Positions 7,577 through 17,401 of a stretch of 64,000 nucleotides of DNA are shown piece after piece. Source of the stretch: an uncultured Brachyspira sp. (lineage in GTDB: Bacteria > Spirochaetota > Brachyspiria > Brachyspirales > Brachyspiraceae). The notes under the pieces are model-generated. The model ran no database searches, was not told the DNA's origin, and saw only the letters and a program-made list of their open reading frames with translations. The number at the start of each line of letters is the position of its first letter. The first letter of the stretch is position 1. The translations under genes and the position numbers were made by a program. The stretch is from NCBI RefSeq assembly GCF_944393015.1, contig NZ_CALXYQ010000005.1:1-64000 (forward strand), written 5' to 3'.

Positions 7577-9433
7577 ATGAAAATAAAAAAAATAATGGCT
7601 ACTATAGCTTTATTATCTTTCACATGGTCTATTTTACCGGCACAGACTTATGAAGATGCTGCTAGAATAACTCAAGAAGCTGACGATCTTCAGAATCAAG
7701 GTCAATATCAGCAATCTTATGATAAGTCTCAAGAGGCTTCTTTAAGTATAGATAAGGCTCAAATGGCATTATTCTACAGACTTATGAATGCCAGAATCAA
7801 TAAAACTAAAAATGATGCTAATAATGCAATAACTGAAATAAATCAAATGGGTGCTGCTACTGATAATCAATTCAAAGCTCAGTATGAAGAGGCTGTTAAA
7901 TATTTTGAAGAAGGTAATGCTAATATAGGAAGCATACCTGGTCCTGATACAGTAGCTCAAAACGATGAAGAGTTTAATACTGCTTCTAATACTTTCAATA
8001 CTGTTTTAGAATATTATAATAATGCATTATCTTCTGCTAATTCAGTTAAAGAAGGTTATTTAGGAAGAGAAAGAGACACTGCTTCTAAAGCAATAGCTGA
8101 TGCTAGAGGCAAATATAATGCTGCTTTAGGTAAAAGTATAAAAGCAGGTGATAACAATGATAAAACAGTTTCAGGTGCTTTAACAAAAGCAGATGAAGCT
8201 TTAAAAGCTGATAATTTTGCAAGTGTTCAGCAGAATGTTGCTGCTGCTCTTGCTGGTATAACTAAAGCTGAAGCAGATGCAAAAGCTGCTGCTGAAAGAG
8301 CTGCCGCTGCTGCTAAAGCAAAAGCTGAGGCAGAAGCTAAGGCTAAAGCTGCTGCTGAAGCAAAAGCTAAGGCTGCTGCAGAGGCTAAGGCAAAAGCAGA
8401 AGCTGAAGCTAAGAGAAAAGCTGAGGCAGAGGCAAAAGCAAAAGCAGAAGCTGAAGCTAAGAAAAAAGCTGAAGAAGAGGCTAGAAAAAAAGCTGAACAA
8501 GAAGCACTTGCAAAAGAAAAAGCTGATGCTATCGCTAAAGCTAAACAGGATATTGCAAATGCTCAGCAAAAATACGATGGTCTTGTTAATGACAACACTA
8601 TAACAAGAGGTGATGAAGTTGATCAGAATATATCTACTCTTTTAGCTGATGCTAATAATGTTGTAGAAACAGATCCTGCAGCTGCTAGCCAAAAGGCATT
8701 AGAGGCTTCTCAAGCTATGGACGAATTAATTAATAATCGTGATAATACTATAGCAAGAGAGGAAAATCAAAGACAATTAGATGATCTTAAAGCTAGATAT
8801 CAGCAATTAGTTGATGAAGGTTATATAATCCCAGATAGTGAAGAGGATCAAAATCTTTCTCAAATGTTAAAAGATGCTGAGGATGCTTTAACTAATAATG
8901 ATAATACTTTAGCTAAAGAAAAATTAGAAGAAGCTAATAGAACTATGAATGCTATATATGAAATGGGACCTAAGAGACCTGTAGACGGTGATTTAGTTGA
9001 TACAGATAACAATAACAATGAAACTGGTCAAATAATAGACGCTACTACTGGTCAGACAGTTAATACTGAAGGTAAAGTTACTGTACTTCCTATGTATTAC
9101 ACTGTAGTACAAAGAACTCCTTTAACTGATGCTTTATGGAGAATAGCTGGTTATTCATTCATATATAATGATCCTATACAATGGTATAGATTATATCAAG
9201 CTAATAGAAACGTATTAAGAGACCCTAATAACCCAGACTTAATATTACCAGGACAGGTATTAACTATACCTAGCATGAATGGTGAACAAAGAGCTGGTAC
9301 TTATGATCCTAATATGGAATACATAACTTATGATGAAGCTATGATATTGAAAAATCAACAGCAAAATAATATCACTGCTGATCAAGCAAATGCAGGATAT
9401 GAAGAAAATAATACTGCTCAAACAAATAACTAA
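7577..9433 (+). CDS. TolA-like coiled-coil protein with C-terminal LysM domain
   Basis: 618 aa from the second of two adjacent ATGs (7574 and 7577); the second is better spaced from AAGGAG at 7565-7570. A signal peptide ends near PAQT. Residues about 25-215 are helical. Residues about 235-325 are a striking run of KAAAEAKAKAEAEAK repeats, a single long alpha helix as in TolA. Two related segments follow at about 325-470 (each with QQKYDGLV or ARYQQLV, then DEGY or NDNT, then QNLS or QNIS). The C-terminal 100 residues hold a LysM fold (YYTVVQRTPLTDALWRIAG ... LILPGQVLTIP), which binds peptidoglycan. It likely spans the periplasm from the cell wall. Co-transcribed with the upstream lipoprotein. 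Confidence 0.85.
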   Translation: MKIKKIMATIALLSFTWSILPAQTYEDAARITQEADDLQNQGQYQQSYDKSQEASLSIDKAQMALFYRLMNARINKTKNDANNAITEINQMGAATDNQFKAQYEEAVKYFEEGNANIGSIPGPDTVAQNDEEFNTASNTFNTVLEYYNNALSSANSVKEGYLGRERDTASKAIADARGKYNAALGKSIKAGDNNDKTVSGALTKADEALKADNFASVQQNVAAALAGITKAEADAKAAAERAAAAAKAKAEAEAKAKAAAEAKAKAAAEAKAKAEAEAKRKAEAEAKAKAEAEAKKKAEEEARKKAEQEALAKEKADAIAKAKQDIANAQQKYDGLVNDNTITRGDEVDQNISTLLADANNVVETDPAAASQKALEASQAMDELINNRDNTIAREENQRQLDDLKARYQQLVDEGYIIPDSEEDQNLSQMLKDAEDALTNNDNTLAKEKLEEANRTMNAIYEMGPKRPVDGDLVDTDNNNNETGQIIDATTGQTVNTEGKVTVLPMYYTVVQRTPLTDALWRIAGYSFIYNDPIQWYRLYQANRNVLRDPNNPDLILPGQVLTIPSMNGEQRAGTYDPNMEYITYDEAMILKNQQQNNITADQANAGYEENNTAQTNN

Positions 9434-9456
9434 AAATAACAGTTATTAAAAATAAT

Positions 9457-9496
9457 AGCTATGTATGGATATAATTATTCATACATAGCTTTTTTA
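9457..9496 (+). terminator. Rho-independent terminator after the LysM gene
   Basis: AGCTATGTATG at 9457-9467 pairs perfectly with CATACATAGCT at 9480-9490, followed by a T run. Confidence 0.85.
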
Positions 9497-9859
9497 TTAG
9501 TCTTTATAAATTAATGATTGTACCTATTTCGAAAATAAATTAATATATATTTACTGTTTTTGATCATATATTTTTATAATTCTAGATTTACCCTACTTTA
9601 CACTAAACCAACTAGAAATCTATAAGTCTACATATTATACTAATTATTATAAAAACTTAGATTTTACCACATATATGAAATATTAATTCCAAATAAAATT
9701 ATATTTAGCATTATACAACAATTTTTAAACAACTATATTATTTATATAAAGTTCCATATATAAATACCGTATATAAAATGTATTTTCATAGTAAAAATTT
9801 TAAAATACATCTTTTAAAAGGTTGTAAGTAAACAAATAAAAAATATAATCCATTAATGT
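9497..9859. other. AT-rich intergenic region
   Basis: About 360 bases with no credible ORF. A promoter at 9822-9849 serves the nuclease gene; otherwise nothing is recognised. Confidence 0.6.
9822..9849 (+). promoter_or_regulatory. Promoter giving a nearly leaderless nuclease mRNA
   Basis: TTGTAA at 9822-9827, a 16-base spacer, TATAAT at 9844-9849. The expected start point falls at about 9856, only about four bases before the ATG at 9860, and no ribosome site is present. Confidence 0.55.
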
Positions 9860-10423
9860 ATGAGAATATATATTTGTTTTATTATATCTATAACTTTTAT
9901 AATATCATGCCAAACCAATCAGGTATACAATATAAAAAATTATGATGATAAATCTCATTTTGTAAAAATAAATAGAACAGAATATCTTAAACCTAATATA
10001 AAATACAATATAAATGACACTCTATACAGCACAGACAAACAATCAAGAATATATAAAGTAATAAGAAAAGATAATCTCATACTCTCAAATGCTAAAAGAA
10101 ATAATTATGCCCAAAGAAAAATTGTAGAACTTTACGGCATAAAAGATCATGATCAAGGCGGACATATAATAGGAAGGCAATTTGGCGGATCTCCTAATAT
10201 TGATAATCTTATACCAATAAATAAAAAATTAAATATAGGCGAAATGAAAAATACTGAAATGGAATGGAGAGAAAGAATTATAAATGGATATGAAATAAAT
10301 GATATTATTATAGATATAAGTTATATATACACTAATAATAGACCATATTTAATTACTATTGATTATAATGTAGAAAATGATTTCACAAATTATAGAATAA
10401 AAAAAGTATTCACAAATGACTAA
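9860..10423 (+). CDS. Secreted DNA/RNA non-specific endonuclease-like lipoprotein
   Basis: 187 aa. A short N-terminal signal ends in FIISC, a lipobox, so the protein is probably lipid-anchored outside the cytoplasm. Residues about 90-145 carry the His-Me finger nuclease pattern of the Endonuclease_NS_2 type: DQGGHIIGRQFGG (catalytic His in GGH, where the classical motif is DRGH), then NIDNLIPINKKLN, then the conserved acidic/aromatic segment EMEWRERI. Family members cut DNA and RNA without sequence preference, and many are exported toxins or scavenging nucleases. No immunity gene is evident next to it. The start has no ribosome site but sits right behind a promoter. Confidence 0.75.
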   Translation: MRIYICFIISITFIISCQTNQVYNIKNYDDKSHFVKINRTEYLKPNIKYNINDTLYSTDKQSRIYKVIRKDNLILSNAKRNNYAQRKIVELYGIKDHDQGGHIIGRQFGGSPNIDNLIPINKKLNIGEMKNTEMEWRERIINGYEINDIIIDISYIYTNNRPYLITIDYNVENDFTNYRIKKVFTND

Positions 10424-10439
10424 TTTTGATATATAAAAT

Positions 10440-10496
10440 ATAAAAAATAAAAAGACGCCCCAAAATCATAAAAATAATTTTGGAAGCATCACAAAT
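10440..10496 (-). terminator. Terminator of clpC
   Basis: On the minus strand a hairpin (CCAAAAT with ATTTTGG, extended by G-T pairs and one bulge) is followed by CGTCTTTTTATTTTTT. Confidence 0.65.
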
Positions 10497-10515
10497 ATTT
10501 ATAGGAGTATGTTAA

Positions 10516-13002
10516 CTAACTTTTAGATAATTCCTTATTTTCAGTCTTAACAGACTTCTCATAAGAAAATATCAAAGAGCCATCATTAGCATCAACGTTA
10601 ATAGTATCACCATCTTCAATATTACCAAATAATATTTCGGTACTCACATAATCTTCTATCTCTTTCTGTATAGCCCTTCTTAAACTTCTAGCACCATACT
10701 TCTTATCAAATCCCTTATCAATAATATAATTCTTAGCTTCTTCGCTTAAATTGATAACGATATTTCTTTCTTTAATAGCCTCATTAAGCTCTTTAAGCAT
10801 TATATTGATTATATCTTTCAAATCCTCTTTGCTAAGAGTATGGAACACTATAATATCATCAATTCTATTTAAAAATTCAGGATTGAAATTCTGTTTTAAT
10901 TCTTCCAAAGCGAAATTTTTAATGTCATTAGCATCTTTTTCGCTTCCAACAGCATTAAATCCTAAAGAACTTCCTTTAATAATATCTCTAGCACCTAAGT
11001 TACTTGTTATAATGATAATAGTATTTGAGAAATCAACTTTTCTTCCAAAATTATCAGTAAGCTGACCTTCTTCAAGTACCTGTAAAAGTATATTAGTAAC
11101 ATCAGGGTGAGCTTTTTCTATCTCATCGAAAAGTATAAGAGAATAAGGCTTTCTTCTCACCTTTTCAGTAAGTCCGCCTCCCTCTTCATAACCAACATAT
11201 CCAGGAGGAGCTCCTATAAGTCTGCTTACCGCAAACTTTTCCATAAATTCACTCATATCTATTCTGATAAGAGCATCACTGTCTCCAAACATAAACTCTG
11301 AAAGCACTTTAGCCAAAGCAGTTTTACCAACGCCAGTAGGGCCTAAGAATATAAAACTTCCAAGAGGTCTTTTTGATGTTTTAAGTCCTGCTCTGCTTCT
11401 TCTAATAGCCTTAGATATAGAAGCTATAGCCTCTTTCTGTCCTACAACTTTCTGATGAAGTTCTTCTTCCATACCTATTAATCTTTTGCTTTCTGAATTT
11501 AATAATCTTTTTATAGGTATATTAGTTATTTCAGATATAACATGTCTTATATCATCTTCTTCAATAAATGTTTCTATCTTTTCTCTTTCTTCACGCCATT
11601 TTTCTTCTTTTTTAGCAAGCTCTTCCTGTATAGAACTAATTTCATCTCTTATTTTAGCAGCATCTTCAAAATTCTGATTATCAACGGCATTTTTCTTCTG
11701 CTGATTAAGTTCTTCAATTTTCTTTTCTAAATCTTTAAACTCCTGAGGTCTTGTCATATTGAGAAGTCTTGCTCTTGAACCTGCCTCATCTATCAAATCT
11801 ATAGCTTTATCAGGTAAATGTCTTTCAAAAATATATCTTTTACTCAATACAGCAGCTGCATTTATAGCTTCATCTGTATATTTTACTTTATGATGTTCTT
11901 CGTATTTACCTTTTATACCATTCAATATTTCTATAGTATCTTCAATGCTAGGCTCTTCCACATTTATAGGCTGGAATCTTCTAACCAAAGCACCGTCTTT
12001 TTCTATGTATTTTTTATACTCATTTATAGTAGTAGCACCAATACATTGAATCTCGCCTCTTGAAAGTGCCGGTTTTAACATATTAGCAGCATCTAAAGCA
12101 CCTTCAGCACCGCCTGCTCCTATTAATGTATGAAGCTCATCTATGAATATAATAATATTACTAGCTTTTTTTATTTCTAAAACTATATTTTTTATTCTCT
12201 CTTCAAATTCTCCTCTGTATTTTGTACCAGCAACTACAGAAGATAAATCCAAAGTTAATACGCGTTTTTTAAGAAGTATATCAGGCACATCGGCAGCCAC
12301 TATCTTTTCAGCAAGTCCTTCAACTATAGCTGTTTTACCTACTCCAGGCTCGCCAAGAAGTATAGGATTATTCTTCTTTCTTCTTGATAGAATCTGAACT
12401 ACTCTCATAACTTCATTTTCTCTGCCTATAACTCTGTCTAAAGCCTTATCTCTAGCCATTTTAGTTAAATCTCTGGCAAATTGATCTAAAGTAGGAGTTT
12501 TAACCTTTTTAACATTATCCTCCTGAGTAGTCTGCTCCATAGAAGAAATATTGCTTCCTGCAACACCAAGCATTTTTAATATTTCTTGTCTTAATATAGT
12601 AAGCTCAAGCCCCATACTTGTAAGTACATTATAAGCTGTACCGCTTTCTTCTCTTAAAAGTCCAAGAAGCAAATGTTCAGTGCCTATATAATTATGGCTT
12701 AAGGCCCTTGCCTCTTCAGCAGATCTGCTTATAAGTTTCTGTACTCTTGGAGCAGTAGGTAAAGTCCCAAATACTTTTGTAGTTGAAGATTTTACCATAG
12801 CTGATTCTAATTCTAATTTAAGTCTGTCTAAATCAATTTTCAATCTCAATAAAACACGTGTAGCCAAAGCCTCTGATTCATGAAGAAGCCCCAAAAGTAT
12901 ATGTTCAGGAGTAACCATATCATGATTTAATCTTTTAGCCTCTTCCTGAGCATATAATTCTATTACCTTTTTTGCTTTACTTGTTAAATGAAATTGAAAC
13001 AT
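10516..13002 (-). CDS. clpC: ClpC, ATP-dependent Clp protease regulatory subunit
   Basis: 828 aa, full length for ClpC. Two Clp_N repeats (residues about 1-145), first AAA+ module with Walker A GEPGVGKT near 217, a middle domain with the UVR-like segment [12 protein letters not shown] typical of ClpC, and second AAA+ module with Walker A GPTGVGKT and the arginine-finger helices. The hexamer unfolds proteins and feeds ClpP; it works in protein quality control and regulated proteolysis. An AGGA site precedes the ATG. It is transcribed alone, with a strong hairpin separating it from the upstream sigma operon. No CtsR or McsAB gene lies beside it, unlike the Gram-positive clpC operon. Confidence 0.96.
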   Translation of the reverse strand: MFQFHLTSKAKKVIELYAQEEAKRLNHDMVTPEHILLGLLHESEALATRVLLRLKIDLDRLKLELESAMVKSSTTKVFGTLPTAPRVQKLISRSAEEARALSHNYIGTEHLLLGLLREESGTAYNVLTSMGLELTILRQEILKMLGVAGSNISSMEQTTQEDNVKKVKTPTLDQFARDLTKMARDKALDRVIGRENEVMRVVQILSRRKKNNPILLGEPGVGKTAIVEGLAEKIVAADVPDILLKKRVLTLDLSSVVAGTKYRGEFEERIKNIVLEIKKASNIIIFIDELHTLIGAGGAEGALDAANMLKPALSRGEIQCIGATTINEYKKYIEKDGALVRRFQPINVEEPSIEDTIEILNGIKGKYEEHHKVKYTDEAINAAAVLSKRYIFERHLPDKAIDLIDEAGSRARLLNMTRPQEFKDLEKKIEELNQQKKNAVDNQNFEDAAKIRDEISSIQEELAKKEEKWREEREKIETFIEEDDIRHVISEITNIPIKRLLNSESKRLIGMEEELHQKVVGQKEAIASISKAIRRSRAGLKTSKRPLGSFIFLGPTGVGKTALAKVLSEFMFGDSDALIRIDMSEFMEKFAVSRLIGAPPGYVGYEEGGGLTEKVRRKPYSLILFDEIEKAHPDVTNILLQVLEEGQLTDNFGRKVDFSNTIIIITSNLGARDIIKGSSLGFNAVGSEKDANDIKNFALEELKQNFNPEFLNRIDDIIVFHTLSKEDLKDIINIMLKELNEAIKERNIVINLSEEAKNYIIDKGFDKKYGARSLRRAIQKEIEDYVSTEILFGNIEDGDTINVDANDGSLIFSYEKSVKTENKELSKS

Positions 13003-13103
13003 ATTACAGTCCTGTATATATATAATTTTTCATATTATAAAAAAATATTTTTTAATAATTATTATCGGATATAATAGAAATACTATTTATTATAAATAAA
13101 ATA

Positions 13104-13144
13104 AAATTATACATTAACATATAAGAAATGTTAATGTATAATTT
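13104..13144 (-). terminator. Perfect 17-bp hairpin ending the sigma operon
   Basis: The arms at 13104-13120 and 13128-13144 pair over 17 bases with a loop of seven. It lies between the anti-sigma candidate and clpC; a T-rich stretch follows on the minus strand. It could act as a terminator or as an RNA stabiliser. Confidence 0.65.
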
Positions 13145-13171
13145 AGAATTTCTATTATAGGTTTTAATTTT

Positions 13172-13501
13172 TTAAATAAAACTACTATTAGCTACATTAA
13201 CAACATTTACGTTAGTTTTAGTGGATGATGCAGTATTAGTTTTGAGAGAATCATCTTTATTAGTATTTCCATAAAACAAAGATAAAGCCAATACCAAAAC
13301 TATTGCTGTAGATAGAGCTATAGAAAGTCTGACAGAACTCATAAAAGCATACAATGGGCTAATATCATTTTCTTTTATACTTTCCATTTTAGCCCTTTGC
13401 AACATGTACTGCCATTCTCTATCAGGCAAACTTGGCAAATCAAAATGATGTCGTTTCTTTTCGATTTTGCTTTTAAATTGCATCATATCATGTAGTTTCA
13501 T
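13172..13501 (-). CDS. Candidate anti-sigma factor, single-pass membrane protein
   Basis: 109 aa. Residues 1-50 are charged and cytoplasmic (KIEKKRHHFDLPSLPDREWQYMLQRA), one hydrophobic segment spans about 58-75 (LSIALSTAIVLVLALSLF), and the last 30 residues are Asn/Thr/Val-rich and would face the periplasm. The start codon overlaps the stop of the ECF sigma gene by four bases (ATGA), so the two are translationally coupled. Size, topology and coupling are those of membrane anti-sigma factors, but no zinc HxxxCxxC motif is seen and homology cannot be shown by eye. The role is inferred from context. Confidence 0.7.
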   Translation of the reverse strand: MKLHDMMQFKSKIEKKRHHFDLPSLPDREWQYMLQRAKMESIKENDISPLYAFMSSVRLSIALSTAIVLVLALSLFYGNTNKDDSLKTNTASSTKTNVNVVNVANSSFI

Positions 13502-14070
13502 AAAAGAGTCCTTTCTTTTTCTAGAAGCGATTTCATTTTCTTAAGAGCATAAGAATAATTACTCTTAGCTGAATCGCTTGATATATTTAAAATATCTGAT
13601 ATTTCTTTATATGAGTAATTCTCATAATATCTCAATATAAAGACATCTCTCTGTTTTCCCTTTAATTTAGTAGAAGCATTGTAAATTTTTTCCTGAAGGT
13701 ATATTCTTTCATATTCTTTTTCTGTATTATACCTTTTATCATCAACTATTTCTAGTTTTTCTAAATAAGGTGATTCTCGCCTATAAGCTTTAGAATACAT
13801 GTTTATAGCTGTATTGCTTATTATACGATATAACCAACCTTTAAAATAATTGCGTTCTTCATATCTGTCTATAGCTTTATATACACGTATCAATACATCT
13901 TGTGTTAAATCCATAGCATCTTCATAATTATGCATAAAACGATATGATAAATTAAATATATAGTTTTTATATCTTGTTAATAATATATCTAATGCTTCGC
14001 TATCACCTTTTTTATGTGCTTCTATTAATTCATAATCTTTTAATAATTCTTTTTCTTTAGTTACTGTCAT
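13498..14070 (-). CDS. ECF-family RNA polymerase sigma factor
   Basis: 190 aa from the ATG at 14070, chosen because GGAG lies nine bases before it and ECF region 2 starts soon after; a longer frame to 14157 would add 29 hydrophobic residues without a ribosome site. Region 2 contains FNLSYRFMHNYEDAMDLTQDVLIRVYKAI and the FKGWLYRIISNTAIN segment; region 4 contains LKGKQRDVFILRYYENYSYKEISDILNIS, a helix-turn-helix for the -35 element. Region 3 is missing, as in all ECF factors. It sits 83 bases after the ClpX-like gene and is coupled to the candidate anti-sigma gene. The signal it answers is unknown; envelope stress is likely given lolA and rodZ upstream. Confidence 0.92.
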   Translation of the reverse strand: MTVTKEKELLKDYELIEAHKKGDSEALDILLTRYKNYIFNLSYRFMHNYEDAMDLTQDVLIRVYKAIDRYEERNYFKGWLYRIISNTAINMYSKAYRRESPYLEKLEIVDDKRYNTEKEYERIYLQEKIYNASTKLKGKQRDVFILRYYENYSYKEISDILNISSDSAKSNYSYALKKMKSLLEKERTLL

Positions 14071-14153
14071 CTCTACAAACTCCAATATATTACCTGTTCT
14101 TAAATAATTTATATATACATTATTTATAACAAATAAACAAACATAAAGTAAAA

Positions 14154-15992
14154 TCAAGCCATGAAGGATTCTTTAGAAAAATTCTTATTAGAATTATCTG
14201 TTTTTTTATCTTCATTGTCTGAATTTACAAACTCTTTCTCACTGAATGCATTCTCTATATCATATTTAGTAAGAGTTAATGTATTGCCTTTTACTCCGTC
14301 TAAATTGAAAAGTATATTAACCATTGCTGTTTCTACTATACTTTTTAAAGATCTTGCACCCATATTCATGCTGGAAGCCTTATCAACTATAAAGTTAATT
14401 GCTTCTGCAGTTACTACTAGCTTCTTACCTATACTTTTGAAAAATTCAGTATATTTTATAATAGGAGATTCTGAAGTTTTTGTCAAGATATCTTTCAAAT
14501 TTTCTTTAGTAAGATCATTTAATGTTACTATTATAGGTATTCTTCCTATAAACTCAGGTATCATACCGTATTTCTCTATATCTTTAACATCAACCTGACT
14601 TAATATCCTATTTTTCTGCAGTTTATTTATAACAGCATTAGAACCGAAACCTAAACTGCTTTCACCCTTCAAACGCATCTTAATGATATCATCAAGACCT
14701 ACAAAAGCACCTCCGAATATAAACAATATATTTTTAGTATTCATTAGTATTCCATCGCTTGAATGCATCATTCTTCTGTCGCCGAATTCAGGTACTCTTA
14801 TATCCTCACCATTCATCATAGAAAGAAGAGCTTCCTGTACGGCTTTATCTGAAGGATTACCTGTAGTTGATTGATGAGCATCTGCCTTTGCTATCTTATC
14901 AACCTCATCTAAAAATACTATACCATGCTGGGCTTTCTCCAAATCTCCATTAGCTTTTCTATAAAGATTATAAAGAACTACCTCTACATCATCACCCACA
15001 TAACCTGTTTCTGTAAGTGTGGTAACATCTGCACGGGCAAAAGGAAGTCCCAATATATCTGCCAATGTTTTTACTAAATAAGTTTTTCCAACTCCTGTAG
15101 GCCCTATCATAAGAATATTTGATCTGAATGGTATATCTTTATTGCCATTTATTCTCAAACAATGCAAATAAGCATGCACAGCTAATGCTTTTTTTGCCTC
15201 GTCCTGACCTATAACTGTTTTATCTAATTGAGCTACTATTTCCTTAGGAGTTAAAATATATGATTCGGAAGATTTTCGTTTACCTCCTATTTTGTTTTCT
15301 AATGAAATCTTCTTTATAGCCTCTCCGCTGCTCATTATACTTTCTATCACATTATAATTATCTTTTTCTAAAAATGCGAATATCACTTTAGAATTTATAA
15401 ATGTTATTAATGTATTTGTGATTTCAAGTATGCCGCTGCTTGGATAAGGTTCATGAGATAAATTGAATATACCGCTTGATATCAATTTACTATTATTATC
15501 AAAATAATGGTACTTATTTATATATATATCATTATTTAATGTAATAAGCTCTAATATTCTTCTAACAGATATTGCAGACATAGAATCGCCGTAAATAGTA
15601 TAAACCAATACGGAATATAAAATAAATCTCTCATCTAAATCTAAATTTTTATCTGAAATAAATCTTTCTATATTAAAATTATACTTTTTGAAAGTGGATA
15701 TTTTTCTTACATCTGTTTTAAGAGAATTTATAAGTATTTCAACTTCATTGCTGTTATTGGCTATTTTCTCATTATTAGACATCATTTCATCATCATAACC
15801 TAAAGCCCTATCAATATTGCTTGAAAGTCTTCTAGTCATGTCATTTCTGTCTGATATTAAATTCAATGTATAAACTATCTTTGTAACTATTTCAAAATAT
15901 GCCCTAAAAGCATCTTCTCTGTTAGCATAAGATGATTTTTTTTCTTCTTTTTCTATACTGCTAGGTTCATTTTCCTGCTTTTTTTTCTTCAT
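14154..15992 (-). CDS. ClpX-like AAA+ ATPase without zinc domain
   Basis: 612 aa, against about 420 for ordinary ClpX. The ATPase part starts near residue 247: Walker A GPTGVGKT (297-304), pore loop GYVGDDVE, Walker B IVFLDEVDKI, the VPEFGDRRMMH loop region, and a C-terminal lid with NMGARSLKSIVE, all as in ClpX. A LGF tripeptide (SSLGFGSN) stands where ClpX has the ClpP-docking IGF, so docking to ClpP is plausible. The four-cysteine zinc domain is absent. In its place are about 246 residues of unknown, mostly helical sequence, with a stretch at 118-175 that could be a winged-helix. It lies 17 bases downstream of rimO. It may be the cell's ClpX or a second, specialised unfoldase. Confidence 0.85.
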   Translation of the reverse strand: MKKKKQENEPSSIEKEEKKSSYANREDAFRAYFEIVTKIVYTLNLISDRNDMTRRLSSNIDRALGYDDEMMSNNEKIANNSNEVEILINSLKTDVRKISTFKKYNFNIERFISDKNLDLDERFILYSVLVYTIYGDSMSAISVRRILELITLNNDIYINKYHYFDNNSKLISSGIFNLSHEPYPSSGILEITNTLITFINSKVIFAFLEKDNYNVIESIMSSGEAIKKISLENKIGGKRKSSESYILTPKEIVAQLDKTVIGQDEAKKALAVHAYLHCLRINGNKDIPFRSNILMIGPTGVGKTYLVKTLADILGLPFARADVTTLTETGYVGDDVEVVLYNLYRKANGDLEKAQHGIVFLDEVDKIAKADAHQSTTGNPSDKAVQEALLSMMNGEDIRVPEFGDRRMMHSSDGILMNTKNILFIFGGAFVGLDDIIKMRLKGESSLGFGSNAVINKLQKNRILSQVDVKDIEKYGMIPEFIGRIPIIVTLNDLTKENLKDILTKTSESPIIKYTEFFKSIGKKLVVTAEAINFIVDKASSMNMGARSLKSIVETAMVNILFNLDGVKGNTLTLTKYDIENAFSEKEFVNSDNEDKKTDNSNKNFSKESFMA

Positions 15993-16009
15993 AGCAAAAG
16001 CTCTCCTAA

Positions 16010-17332
16010 TTAAATAACATTACCTATTAAATCATATTCTGTATTATGAGTAACAGTAACTTGCACTATATCGCCAATATTTATATTATTATTAGTATTT
16101 TCATTATAAACTTCAACATATCCATCAACTTCAGGAGCATCGTATATGCTTCTGCCTATAAATTTATTATCATCTTCTTTTTTCTCTATCAATACATCTA
16201 TAGTTCTTCCTATAAATCTCTCTAATCTTTTTTCGGACACCTCTATAGCTGCTCTCATAAGTTTTTCTCTAAGCATTAATTTTCTGTTTCTGCTCAATTT
16301 AGGTTTATCTATAAGCAAAGCCTTAGTATTCTCCTCTTCTGAATAAGTGAATACCCCTACTCTATCAAGCTTAGCATTTCTTACAAACTTTATTAACTTT
16401 TTAAATGATTCAGGTGTCTCTCCGGGAAATCCTACTATCAAAGAAGTTCTTATAACAGCATCATTATTATAGCTTCTTATTTTATCTATCATTTCTCTAT
16501 AAAATTTATAGCTTCTCGTGCCTCTGTTCATATCTTTTAATATATCTTTATCAACATGCTGCAAAGGTATATCAAAATAAGGAACAACTTTATCAGTATT
16601 AAAAAATGATTCTATTATCTCATCATTCAAAACAACAGGATTCTGATATAATACTCTTATCCATTGAATGCCTTCGACTTTTGAAAGGGCTTTAAGCAAA
16701 TCTGGTAAGGCTAATTTATTGTATATATCATATCCGTAAAAAGTTGTTTCCTGAGCTATTAAATTGATTTCTTTAGCTCCGTTTTTAGCATAATTCTCAG
16801 CCTCTTTTACTATATCCTCAATCTTTCTGCTTCTATGATCTCCCCTTATTCCCGGTATAGCACAAAAACTGCAGTTTGCATGACATCCATCGCTTATTCT
16901 TATATAAACGCTATACTTAGTACCTGTATTTACTCTATCTCCATACTCTTTATATTCAGTATTTTCTTTAGCATCATGAAAACCATCTTCTTCTACGGCT
17001 TTTAATATATTTTCTAAATCATATATGCCTATAGCCGAATCAACTTCTTTGAACATCTCAAGAAAATTTTCTTTATATCTCTCACTCATACAGCCTGATA
17101 CTATCAATCTCTTACATTTTCCGTATTTTTTATACATAGAATGATCGAATATAGCATCAATAGATTCTTTCTTTGAATCCTCTATAAAAGCACAAGTATT
17201 TATAACTATAATATCTGCATCTTCCGGATTATTGGTAATATTAAAGCCTTTTTTCTGTAATATGGCTAATATATGCTCTCCATCAACCGTATTCTTCTCG
17301 CATCCTAAACTATGTAAATATATATTTTGCAA
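16010..17332 (-). CDS. rimO: RimO, ribosomal protein S12 methylthiotransferase
   Basis: 440 aa, normal length. The N-terminal UPF0004 domain has LGCEKNTVDGE and INTCAFIEDSKKESI; the radical-SAM core has SDGCHANCSFCAIPGIRGDHRSR (C-x3-C-x2-C); and a TRAM domain lies at the C-terminus (residues about 370-440). The sequence following the first cysteine and the IPGIRG motif separate RimO from MiaB. It adds a methylthio group to an aspartate of S12. Part of the minus-strand lolA-rodZ-rimO-clpX operon. Confidence 0.95.
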   Translation of the reverse strand: MQNIYLHSLGCEKNTVDGEHILAILQKKGFNITNNPEDADIIVINTCAFIEDSKKESIDAIFDHSMYKKYGKCKRLIVSGCMSERYKENFLEMFKEVDSAIGIYDLENILKAVEEDGFHDAKENTEYKEYGDRVNTGTKYSVYIRISDGCHANCSFCAIPGIRGDHRSRKIEDIVKEAENYAKNGAKEINLIAQETTFYGYDIYNKLALPDLLKALSKVEGIQWIRVLYQNPVVLNDEIIESFFNTDKVVPYFDIPLQHVDKDILKDMNRGTRSYKFYREMIDKIRSYNNDAVIRTSLIVGFPGETPESFKKLIKFVRNAKLDRVGVFTYSEEENTKALLIDKPKLSRNRKLMLREKLMRAAIEVSEKRLERFIGRTIDVLIEKKEDDNKFIGRSIYDAPEVDGYVEVYNENTNNNINIGDIVQVTVTHNTEYDLIGNVI

Positions 17333-17401
17333 ATTAAATTTCCTTTTTAATATTAAATTATGATACTATACTGCAAAAATATTCAAATATTAAATAAATA
17401 A

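Noticed and set aside
8201..8603. Long frames on both strands inside the LysM gene
   Set aside because: They are shadows of the repetitive Ala/Lys/Glu codons of the real gene and give Leu/Lys- or Ser/Phe-only proteins.
9860..10423. Nuclease gene as half of a toxin-immunity pair
   Set aside because: The next gene is clpC on the other strand and no small immunity-type gene is adjacent.
14071..14157. Longer ECF sigma start adding 29 residues
   Set aside because: The added part is hydrophobic, has no ribosome site and lies before the normal start of region 2; the ATG at 14070 has GGAG.
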